A stretch of 64,000 nucleotides of DNA. Source: Orychophragmus violaceus. Its lineage: Eukaryota; Streptophyta; Magnoliopsida; Brassicales; Brassicaceae. The notes below the pieces were generated by a model, which saw only the letters and a list, made by a program, of their open reading frames with translations, was not told the DNA's origin and ran no database searches. Location of the stretch: contig CM058231.1 of assembly GCA_030180135.1 (NCBI GenBank), positions 31,499,034-31,563,033 of the forward strand. The letters run 5' to 3'. Made by a program: the position numbers and the translations under genes. Positions 43,205-53,617 of the stretch are shown piece by piece (positions within the stretch are counted from its first letter, which is position 1; the number at the start of each line of letters is the position of its first letter).

Positions 43205-44101
43205 ATGACTAGCACAAACAATCAAAACACTTTCTCGATCCGGTCTGTCTTTGAGATGGACAAGCTGAACGGATCAAATTTCTTGACTTGGTCGCGGAAC
43301 CTGAGGCTAGTCCTCAGACAGGAGAGAAAGGACTATGTCCTTGAGAGAGCTCTCCCCGTGAGGATCGGGTCCAATGCTTCTCATGCAGTATATGATGCTT
43401 GGAATAAGCATTATAATGATGCGGTAGATGTGCGTGGTCTGATATTGGCTACCATGGACTCAGACTTGCAGAAGCAATATGAGAACATGGAGTCGCCAAT
43501 AGAGATGATCAGCAGCCTGAAATTGAAATTTCAGGAGCAGATAAGGGTGGAGAGATACCAGTTGGTTAAGTCTCTCACTAGCTGCAAGCTACCAAATGAT
43601 CATCCAGTGAGTCCTCATGTCAGTAAAATGATGGGTTACATTGATAACCTGAGGAAACTGGATTATCCAGTTAGCCAAGAATTGGCAACTGAGATCATTC
43701 TACAGTCACTGCCGTCAAGCTATGATAAGTTCAGAAGGAACTATATCAAGAAAGGCTTAACGAAGACGCTGACTGAACTGCATGATATGCTCAAGACAGT
43801 TGAGCCAAACGTGAAGAGTACCCTGAATAATCTCATGAATGAGAAGGGTAGGTTTAATAAACCTAATGCTGACAAGGGTGAAGGCAAAGTTGTCCAGATT
43901 TTGAATCATGGCAAGCGTGTATCTTCTGAGCCCGAGTCAGATACCTCTTACGTTGGTAAGTGCTGCTACTGTAAGGAGACAGGGCATTGGAAGAGAGATT
44001 GCATTAAATTCATGGAAGATTATGAGGAGTTGAAGTTGATGTATGCGACTACTTCCTCAGGTATTCATGTTATTACTTCAAGTTGTACCTTAAAGGTATA
44101 G
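43205..44101 (+). CDS. Copia B gag
   Basis: 298 residues from the ATG at 43205, two bases after AATTTCAG. It is similar along its length to copia A gag (LNGSNFLTWSRNLR, then zinc knuckle CCYCKETGHWKRDC at about 43960-44000). A TAG stop follows directly before DTGCGTD, the remains of the protease active site. Gag is intact while everything behind it is decayed. Confidence 0.86.
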   Translation: MTSTNNQNTFSIRSVFEMDKLNGSNFLTWSRNLRLVLRQERKDYVLERALPVRIGSNASHAVYDAWNKHYNDAVDVRGLILATMDSDLQKQYENMESPIEMISSLKLKFQEQIRVERYQLVKSLTSCKLPNDHPVSPHVSKMMGYIDNLRKLDYPVSQELATEIILQSLPSSYDKFRRNYIKKGLTKTLTELHDMLKTVEPNVKSTLNNLMNEKGRFNKPNADKGEGKVVQILNHGKRVSSEPESDTSYVGKCCYCKETGHWKRDCIKFMEDYEELKLMYATTSSGIHVITSSCTLKV

Positions 44102-46620
44102 GATACTGGTTGTGGCACTGATATTTGTGATAATATGCAGAGCCTAAGCAACAGTAGAACGTTGAAGGAAGGGCAAGTGAAACTACATGTCTGGAAGGAG
44201 CTTGGGATGCTGCCTCAGCCGTAGGGTTTTCACTTATAGATCCCTTTGAGGCTTGGTTTTGTATTAAGTAATTGCTACAATGTACCTGCTTTAAGCAGAG
44301 TTGTCTTTCATTTTCTTGTAAGAATTTGAATGTTTTTCATTTTGATAAAAGACAAGTTTTGTTCTTTTGATCTTAATGAAATATTAATTGTAGCACCCTA
44401 TTCATGGAATGGGTTTTATATCTTAAACCAAAGAGTGCCTAAATGTAACATAAATACCGAATTGGTTTAAATCTGATGAATTAAACCTGATTTTTCTTGG
44501 CATAAAAGTCTTGGTCACATAGAGTAAATCGGATTCAGAAATCCCATAGTTATGGACTGTTGGGCTCATTTGATAAGATATCTTATGAGACTTGAATTCT
44601 GTTTACTGGACCAAAAGGTAAAGGGCCTATCTTAGCCAAGCTAGAGAAAGGCCCAAAGGCTTATTGGACCTAGAACATACTCATGTATGTGGCCCAATGA
44701 GCAGTAATGCCAGAGAAAATTTCCTGTACTTCATTGTCTCTACTGATTACTTCAGTGAGTGTGACTGTGTTCATTTGATGAGACACAAGTCGGAATTCTT
44801 TGACATGGTCGAAAGAGTTCCAGAATGAAGTATAGGATCTGAATGACAAAAGTATTAAGACTCTGGATCAGATCACGAGTGAGAATACTTAAGTCATTGA
44901 TGGTGTGATCATCTGAATGATTGTGAAATCGTTTCACAGCTCATTTCTCCTGAAAACCTGAAGGTGTTTTTGTGAGAAAGAATCAGATCTTATTATAAAT
45001 GATTAAAGATGAGTCACACGAATCTTCCATGATATTATTTAAGAATAACGCTCTAGAAATATCTAAGTTTACGCTGAAAAGGTTCCACCAATATCAGTTG
45101 AAAGACACCACGTAAATGTGGACTGGAATCGATCCAAATTCGTCTTTACTGAGTATTTGTAGTTGTGCTACTTCGCTGGTTGTCCTAGGGAAACCAAGGC
45201 TTGTTACTTTTACGTCCATTCTGTTTTCTAAGAAGGGAAGTTATTTTCCAAGAAGAACAGTGGGAGTAAAAGTATAACTCGAAGAAATTCGAGAAACACA
45301 GGAGGCTGCTCAACCTGTTGAGGGAGAGCAACGGATGGATTTACAAATTTCTGTAGAATCTACACCTGTAGAGCCTGAAGTTCGCAGATATGAATGAATC
45401 AGTTACTAATCCGAGAGTGATTTCTCGTCATTAGTTGAACCTGATAATCATTGAAAGTTCGCATGATCTGATGATCATTGAAAGCGACGAATCTGCGAAA
45501 TTCAAAGAAGCGAAAGTGAGCCGGGACTCCGAAAAATTACACTATGTGTAAGTTAGCTTTATTGATCCATTAATGGATGGAAGCAAACATATCGGAGTTG
45601 GAATCTTCGTTCTGTTGAAGTAGTCAAGGTTTTGACTTGAACAGGAACGAAATGGAACTGTGCGTTTACTAATAGATAAATGGGAGCGATGTTGCATGTC
45701 TCATATAGTATGTCGATGACATACTGATTCTCGGAAATGACGTCCCAATGCTGCAGTCGGTAAAGGACTGGCTTGGGAGTTGGTTCTAATGATTGACATG
45801 GGTAAAGCCACGTATGTTCTTGGATTTTGGATCTAAAGATAGAGATCCGAAAGAGCTGGTAGGACAAAGTCAGGATTCTTATCCCGACAAAGTCCTACAC
45901 GTTTTCAGCATTCCAAGAAGGGTTTTATGCCAATGTCACATGGCATTACGTTAAGCAAGACACAGTGTCCTACGATAACTGCTGAGCTTAAAAGCATGGA
46001 TAAGATTCCATATGCGTCGGCAATTGGATCTATCATGTATGCCATGAAACGTACTTGTTTGATGTTGCTTTAATGTTAAGCAAGACAAGTAAAGACCAGT
46101 CAAATCCAGCAGAGAATCACTGGATTGCCGTAAAGAATGTCCTAAAGTATTTGAGGAATACTAAGGATAAGTTCTTGATTTACAGAGAAAGTGAGGTGCT
46201 ACAAGTCAGTAGAGTCTGAAAGGCAAGTTTCCAACAGACAAAGATGATTTCCGGTCACAGTCCGGTTATATCTTGTGTCTGTCTGGCGGTGCAAGGCACT
46301 GTTGCTGACTCCATGACTTAAGCTGAACATTTCGCAGTTTGGATAGCGGCGAAAGAGGTTGTTTGGAAAGAAGAGTTCATCACTGAACTCGATGTGATTC
46401 CCAACATAGATGAGACTAGCTGCACATCAGAGGTCCAAACACTTTGAGGATAGGTATAACCTATTCCGTGAGATAAATGACAGAGATGTTAAGTAGATCA
46501 GCAAGTTTTAACGAATGAGAACGTTGCTAATCTATTAACGAAGCCACTCCTTAGGCCTAAGCACGAGTCGCGGACTGTTGCTGTAGGATAAGTGAAATTA
46601 AGATGTAGTCTCAATTTCAG
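44102..46620 (+). pseudogene. Copia B pol remnant
   Basis: Fragments of protease (DTGCGTD at 44103), pre-integrase and integrase (44500-45000), RT (YVLGFW and KKGFMPMSHGITLSKTQCP, about 45800-45965) and RNase H (about 46200-46550, with a CALLLTP-type remnant) follow one another in the normal order and spacing, but with many stops and frame changes. The length is roughly preserved, so decay was by point changes and small indels rather than large deletions. Confidence 0.75.
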
Positions 46621-47461
46621 TGGGAGTTAATAAAGGGCTTTATTTAGTTATTGATATGTTCTTGTAAAACATTTTATGATGTTTATTGAAATTATTATTT
46701 CAAGATTATTTTAACTGTGATGAAATAATCGTTCCAAGGTGATATGAACCATTTTATAGGTCATCGAAGTAAGTGACTTGATCTTGAGTTATCAAAGTCA
46801 TTTAGCTTGATCATGAGACCCTATATTTGATAGATGGCTTATATCACAATGTCCCTAGTCGAAGGTTGTTGAAATTGGAACACCAACAACCGTGTGAGAC
46901 TAGATTGGTATGTGACTTATGACAAAGTCTCAGTGTGTCATAGATGCGCGGCATCAAAGTCAGTACATAGGTGTATGTTGGGAACATACGACCGGACATG
47001 ACCCGCTTAAGAGAACTCTTCAGGATATTTATATCTGTGTCATAAGAGATTCTCACTACGACTATAGAGTATAGTCCTTAGACCTGAGTTCGCATGCATG
47101 TGACTGCACATGGACTGATGCACTTTGATCATTGTCTAACGCTGTCGTTCTGCGATAGTTATAAGGACCTTGTTTGGGTACATTATGAAATGAGTAGTTT
47201 ACAGTGATGGAACAAGACGGGATTTGTCCCTCCAATATAAATGGAGTGAATATCTCTAGGCCAATCGGAGATTTGAATACTGGAAAACGCATGGCCATGC
47301 TCAAACGGACTTTCCCGAGTCGTTTGGATTGTCAGTATCAAATCAGAGTCCGATGAACAAGATTATGCTTTATAAGGATGACACTAATCTTGCCTTATGA
47401 CTAATCGAGATATTGAGACAAAAGGATTATGAATACAGAGATTCCAGTACAAGTGGGAGAT

Positions 47462-48097
47462 TGTTGGAATTATGTCCAGTAATCTCTGTACTGTCTCTAG
47501 AAAGTAAGAGTATGTCAATGATCAGACATAAGTCATACAATGCTGGGGGTCATGATGGCTTGCTAGAGTCCGCTCATGATCTATAAGTCTTGGACTTATT
47601 GCCTTTATTGTATGATCCCATATGGGTCACACGCCTAAGCTAACGGGAAAATACGAAGGAACGGTTTAGCAGAGGTACGGTAAAAGTGCTAGGCATTTAC
47701 TGTACTTGGAGAGACTAAAGGGCCTGATTAAATCCAAGGGATTTAATCAGAACAGAGAATTGGGCCCAAAAGCCCATGAGAACTAGAAGGGATTTTAATG
47801 AATAAAATCAGACCTAGCTCTCTAATTTCTCAGCCACTTTTGCGCCAGCCTCCTCTCTCTCTGCGCCTCCTCTTCCTTGGTCTAGCAGCCTCTCTTCCTG
47901 CTTGGTGTGCGTGTGTGAACCTCTGGAGGAGTTATCACTCGGTGGCTCTCTGATCTCTGACCTGTTCTCTCTTTCCGCTGCATAAACAGGTAAAAGGTGA
48001 GATCATAAAGTTTCTATTCAAGGAGAACCTAGATCAGCATGTTTAGGATAATCTGAATCTGAGAATTGAATCAGGATTAACTCCAAAACATCCTTCA
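47462..48097 (+). repeat. 3' LTR of copia B
   Basis: 636 bp; same as the 5' LTR except CATCCTTCA for CATCATTCA at the end. AGTGGGAGAT just upstream is a plausible polypurine tract. Confidence 0.93.
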
Positions 48098-48102
48098 TTT
48101 TG

Positions 48103-49748
48103 TTGATTTACCCGACGGTGTAAAAGCCATTGAGAGTAAATGGATTTTCAAGAAGAAAAGTTGACATGGATGGTAATATTCAGATATACAAAGCTAGGTT
48201 GATGGCAAAAGGTTTCAAGCAAATTCATGGTGTTGACTATGAAGAAACCTATTCCCAGTCACTATGTTTAAGTCCATTCGCATTCTCCTAGCAATAGCCG
48301 CTCATTATGATTATGAGATCGGGCAGATGGATGTGAAAAACTGTTTTTCTTAATGGAATTCTGGAAGAGGATGTGTACATGACACAACCTGAAGTTTTCA
48401 TTGATCCTAAAGCTGCTAGGAAGGTATGCAAGCTTCATCGATCCATTTATGGATTGAAGCAAGCATCTCGGAGTTCGAATCTTTGTGTTGATGAAGCAGT
48501 CAAAAGGTTTGACTTCATCAGAAACGAAAAGGAACCGTGTGTTTACAAGATAACTAGTGGGAGCGCAGTTGCATTTCTAGCATTGTATGTTGATAACATA
48601 CTGCTTCTCGGAAATGAAGTTCCATTGTTTTAGTTTGTTAAGACTTGACTCGGAAGTTGTTTTCTGATAAAAGCATGGGAGAAGCCGTGTACATTCTTGG
48701 AATAAGAATCTATAGAGATAGATTGGACAAGCTAATTGGATTGTGTCAAGATACTTATATTGATAAGGTCTTGCACAGGTCCAATATGCATGATTCCAAG
48801 AAGGGCTTCATGCCAATGACTCTTGACATTACTCTTAGCAAGACGCATTGTTCTTCGACGCATGCTGAGCGAGAACGCATGAGGTTCAGACAACTACTAT
48901 AGGCATTGGATGTCTTAAGATGTGATCTTAATTTTAGTTGGAGTTGTTGTTGTTAATTTTAGTTGTGATATGATGTTCATGTAAACATAATTTGATTATG
49001 TTAATGAACTCTGACATCAGTATTATTTAATTATGTTATTAAATAATAGTCCCAAAGTAATTTATGATATTTTATAGGTCATCAAGTATGTGACTTGATC
49101 ATGAAACCCTATAAATAATAAATGACATAAATTATGTTGGTCCTTAGTCAAGGTTGTTAAAAGAGACATTAACAACCGCATGAGACTAGTATGTGAGGTG
49201 ACTGATGACTAAGTTTCATGGAGTCATTAATAAGAGTATTAAAGTCAATCACATAGATATGTGTTGGAGAACACAGGATCGGACATGACCCGCTAATGAA
49301 AACTCCACATCATAGTTATATAAGTGTCATAAGAGTTTTCATTACGACTATAGAGTATAGTCCTTAGACCTGAGTTCATCATGTTTTCTTACATGTGAAT
49401 TGGTCCGCTTTAACCCTGTCAAACGTCAGCCGTAACTGGTGACTATAAAGGCATTGATTGGGCGCATCATGAAGTGTGTGAAGGAACAGGGATGGAACAA
49501 GATGGTATTTGTCCCTCCTATATAACAGGAGATAAATATCTCAGGGCCCATCGAAGATTTTATACTGAGAAATGTGTGGCAGCACTCAAACGAGGTGATT
49601 GTCAGTCGTTTGTCTTGTCAGTATAAATCGGAGTTCGATGAACATGATCTTGGCTTAATAAAGATGACACGGATCTTGCTTTATGCCATATCGAGATATA
49701 GAGACGAAGGGATTATGGGAATAGATGATTCCAGTACAAGTGGAAGAT
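48103..49748 (+). pseudogene. Copia A reverse transcriptase remnant and 3' non-coding region
   Basis: This continues copia A pol after copia B. RT is recognised by IESKWIFKKK (about 48130-48160), LHRSIYGLKQASR (48430-48470) and ALYVDN at about 48580-48597, where the catalytic YVDD has become YVDN. After KKGFMPM (about 48800) homology stops near 48900, so RNase H is deleted. The rest to 49748 is non-coding and parallels the copia B 3' region (46620-47461). AAGTGGAAGAT at about 49738-49748 is the probable polypurine tract. Confidence 0.75.
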
Positions 49749-50459
49749 TGTTGGGAATGTCCTGAAATCACACTTGTAATCACTCTAGAGATAGTTGTGT
49801 TGTCGAGATTAGACATTCGTATGATACTGGGTAATCATAACGCTTTGCTAGAAGCCACTTATGATCTATGAGTTTAGAACTCATTGCTAGTGTTATATGA
49901 TCCTACAGGGTCACACACCTAAGCAAACTGGATATTTAATATGGGGTTGATCATTAGTGTAATGATATGGTAAATGTATATTTGATATACATTCAATAAC
50001 GATTCTCTGAGGTTGTGTCGATCGACACAGAAGGTGCATCGATCGACACAGGTCGCGAACCAAAATAGAGATTTTGGTTTATGACTTATTTAACTACGGT
50101 TTGATCCTCGGTTAATTAGGTCGTGGTAAAAGTCTATATATATATATATGATATATGGTCGACTTTTACACGGACGGCACTCAATTTACAGCCACCTCGG
50201 TGAAACAAAGAAACCTCTAAGAGATCTGATCTCTACGGCACTAGCATCCCGGTCCGTTCCAGTTTGTGTGCGTGTGGATACCAGTAGAGGCGCATCACTT
50301 GAGGCGCTTGATAATCTCGAATACCTAATCATCTTCCGCTTCTAATCTCCAGGTAATTCGAGACCCTAATGATTCAATATACCTGAACCCTAGATCCTAG
50401 GCTATGGAATTTATACCTAGGGTTGCTAATGTGATTAGAACCGCCTAGAAATTCCTTCA
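49749..50459 (+). repeat. 3' LTR of copia A
   Basis: 711 bp, matching the 5' LTR with about 17 substitutions and 6 extra bases in a TA run. Paired TCGATCGA motif at 50016-50050. Confidence 0.92.
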
Positions 50460-50464
50460 GCATT

Positions 50465-52397
50465 AACATAAAGTTCACATACACTGCCTATCTCTCAGGG
50501 TTGTACATACCTTTGGGTTGATATATTGAATACCTCTCGGGCGCTTTCTCTTGAAAATAAACCATGGATTCTAGGTGGTGATCTGAACCAAATTCTCCAT
50601 CCATCATATCACTCATCTCTTGATGTTACAGTTTTGGATTATCACATGTGTGAACTAAGAGACATTCTCCAAGTTGGGGCTCTTCGACCTCATATATCAA
50701 GGCTCTCGCCATTCTTGGACAAACAAAAAACCTAATGCCCCCTTGGAAAAGAAGCTTGATTGGCTATTAGTGAATTGTCATTGGATATCCACTTTTTCCA
50801 AATAGCGTGGCAACGTTCTTGGCTCCGGAGTTCTTAGATCACTGCCCATGTATCACCGATCTTTCCTTCCAACTGCCTAGAGCAGGAAGAAATCCCTTCA
50901 AGTTCTTTAATTATTTGACAAAGCACCCACTCTTTGCTTCCATTGTTGAAGACGCTTGGTTATAGATTGGGGATATTGCCTTTGATCTCTCCCTCATGTG
51001 TTGGAAACTGAAAGATATTAAGAAGGACCTTAAAAAGAAGATTAAGGAGAACTTCTCTAAAATTAGAGAAAGAGTTTTGGGAGCACTTGCAGATCTCCAA
51101 ATGCCCCAAACTAAAAAATTGCAAAATCCTTCACATGATTTATATGAGAAAGAAAAACAGTTGCATGCAAGATGGATGTTTCTATGGTCTATAGAGAGAG
51201 CTACTTTAAACACAAGTCAATAATAATTTGGTTGAAGCTAGGTGATCTGAATACTACTTACTTTCATCGCATTACACAGGTCAGAGCGGGCTTCAATACA
51301 ATCCACTCTTTCTTGCTCCCATATGGTCAACTACTTCTTGATCCTATTTCGATGAGCCTCCACGCAATTTCACACTTTAAATTCATTCTTTCACCGGACA
51401 TTATTTACCTTTCAAACATCCTTGTGCACTGGATGCAAACTCTACATGATTTTTCCTTACGAATGAGGAGATAAACGAGTTATGTTTAAACTAAACCCGA
51501 ATAAAGCGCCGAGATCGGACAGACTTACATCGGGATTCTTTAAATCTTCTTGGGGTTTCTTAGAACCAGAAGTGGTTGCTTCTATCTCTCGGTTTTTCGA
51601 AACATGATTTCTTCCTGTTTCATCAAATGCTGCTATCCTCCCATTAGTTCCAAAGCACCCATGAGCTTTTTCACTTAGTGAATACCGCCCTATAACCTTC
51701 ATTAATACATTATATAAGGTCATTTCAAAACCCCTAGTTCGATGGCTAACACCAATCCTACCAGATTTTATTCAACCAAACAAAACTACCTTTGTTAAAG
51801 ATCAACTTCTATTGGAGAATACAGTATTAGCATCAAAGATAGTCAATGGTTATCACAAATGAAAGGGGGTGAAGAGAATTAAAATTAAGGTTGATATCGC
51901 GAAGGAATCTGATACGGTTAAGTGAGACTTTGTACTAACCTGTCTGAGAAGCTTGGAAATTCCTGACCAGTTCATTCGCTGGATAGAAGCTTGTGTTTGC
52001 ACCACCAAATTTTCAGCCGGTTACAACGGCAGAGTACACGGCTACTTTAAAGGCAGACGAGGGCTTATGCAAGAGGACCCTCTGTCCCCTTACCTATTTG
52101 TTGTTGTTATGAAGTGCATATCTACCTTATTAAATATGGCTGCAGAGAATGGAATATTTGGGTATCATCATAAATGCGAAACAACAAATCTAACCCATCT
52201 TTGTTTCGCGGGTGACATACTCATATTTACTGATGGTAGTTGTCTTCCGTACAAGGAGTGCTTCAGGTGCTGCATCAATTTCAAAAGATGTCAGGACTAA
52301 CTATAAGCATCAACAAAACTAGTTTCTATGCTGGTGAACTTATTGATATAAAGGCTGCATGAATCTCGGAAGTAGCTCGACTCTCTTTAGGCTCATC
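50465..52397 (+). pseudogene. LINE-2 ORF2 continued: endonuclease remainder and reverse transcriptase
   Basis: ENKPWILGGDLNQI (about 50550-50592) is the endonuclease GDxN region; linker FHRITQVRAG follows near 51260. RT motifs include NPNKAPRSD (51490-51520), EYRPITFINTLYK, LEIPDQFIRWIEAC, GLMQEDPLSPYLF (52060-52100; normally GLRQGDPLSPYLF) and FAGDILIF (about 52205-52230; normally FADD). Stops and frame changes are frequent. Homology ends near 52397. The catalytic Asp loss alone would inactivate it. Confidence 0.8.
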
Positions 52398-53617
52398 TAA
52401 TGAGGTTCATAATGATTCATACAAGTCTAGGTTAGCTTCTAAACGTTTCTAGCAAGTTCCACAAACTCAAGAACGAAAATATGTCTAACCTACTCTCATA
52501 GGACTACACACCTAATCTCTTCAACTTGACCAGTAAACTCTTGCAACTGGCCGCGAGGAAGATCATGCATTAATATCAATTACATCATAACGTTCATAGT
52601 GCTCTACAAGTCAACTCTCGCGGCTTGCAACACAACTACTCTCCTAAGCTAGTTTCAGTCAATACATTCAGTACTCTCGTAGTTCTACCAATCCTAAGAT
52701 CAGATTCTAGTTCATGACTCTAGTCCCATGCATTAAGGACGAACCTAAAAAAAGAACTTCCAAAAATCAAGCATAAGTCAAGCAAGTAATCCTAATCAAC
52801 TGATATCATTCCTCCTATATAACTACCTTCTAAAGACCCAATAATCTAACTACTCAGACATGGAATAACGAATCATGGCCATAAACTAACTATTAAGACG
52901 ATCTAAAAGGTATTAGGTCAAGGGTTAGACGTTTAGGGTCTCTCTCAAGCACCCTAAAACTTTAAACCCTAAAACTAAGGAACTAAAACACTAAATGACT
53001 AAAACTGAAAATAAAAGCTTTTAAAGTGGATTTCATGTTTTCTGAATGAATTACAAGGAAAGGGGTGTATCCCTATATATAGTACTCATAAACTCAAGAA
53101 AACTCTTAGGTTTTCGATGTGGGACAAGTGAGAACATAGAAAAGGGCTAAAGCTAGAAAATGACCCAAATGTGCCATAAAGAAGGACGGACGCGAGATGG
53201 AGGTGATGGGCGGCGACTGCACATGGACTGGTCGCGGCCAAAGTGGTCGGGGTCGCGGCCAAGGCTTTGTTCCCTTGGCTTCGGCTGCTCCTGGTCCTAT
53301 TTTGTATCTCTGTTTCCTTGGATCTTAGTGATGTCAAGTGGAGAATGAAGCTTGCTTATTTCCTTATTTGTGGTCCAAATTTGTGGATGATCAAACGGTG
53401 AAAAGGTCTTCATTGATGCTGAACTTCTCACGGAATGACTTGGTATCGAAAAGTGGACTTTTGCTCCATTTGACTTGAATTAAGCTTGAGTTTCCTGAAA
53501 AGATTCTTAACACTAGAAATAGATGAAAATATACTAAAACTCAATTGAAAAAACCTGGATCACTCATAAAAGTGTTATAAAATATGCGATAAAACGGGTA
53601 AAATCTTGGTTATATCA
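52398..53617 (-). repeat. Probable diverged gypsy-type solo LTR
   Basis: The right edge on the minus strand reads TGATATAACCAAGATTTTACC, like the TGATATATCATGG start of the G1/G2 LTRs, and the interior resembles those LTRs (for example ACTCAGACATG near 52852). No target duplication was found and the left edge is approximate. No coding frame is supported. Confidence 0.45.

Larger units (their letters stand above)
40924..48097 (+). mobile_element. Copia element B nested in copia A pol
   Basis: 7174 bp flanked by TTTTG at 40919-40923 and 48098-48102. LTRs 40924-41559 and 47462-48097 (636 bp each) differ at one base near the 3' end by eye, making it the youngest insertion in the window. Met-type primer site 41561-41572. 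Gag is open (43205-44101) while pol (44102-46620) is full of stops and frameshifts. It was therefore probably mobilised in trans by another element's enzymes. Confidence 0.93.
30101..50459 (+). mobile_element. Copia element A, with two younger elements nested inside
   Basis: Bounded by GCATT target duplications at 30096-30100 and 50460-50464. Left LTR 30101-30805, Met-type primer site 30807-30818, right LTR 49749-50459. It contains G2 (31071-37473) in its leader and copia B (40924-48097) in its pol. Its own sequence is 30806-31070, 37479-40923 and 48103-49748. The gag frame is open; pol has stops, an internal motif insertion and a deletion across the RNase H region. LTRs differ by about 17 substitutions and one 6-bp indel, making it the oldest of the three nested LTR elements. 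Confidence 0.92.

Noticed and set aside
52398..53617. Calling this a solo LTR with defined ends
   Set aside because: Only the right edge (TGATATAACC on minus) is convincing; no 5-bp duplication of GTTAA was found on the left, so it is listed as probable only.
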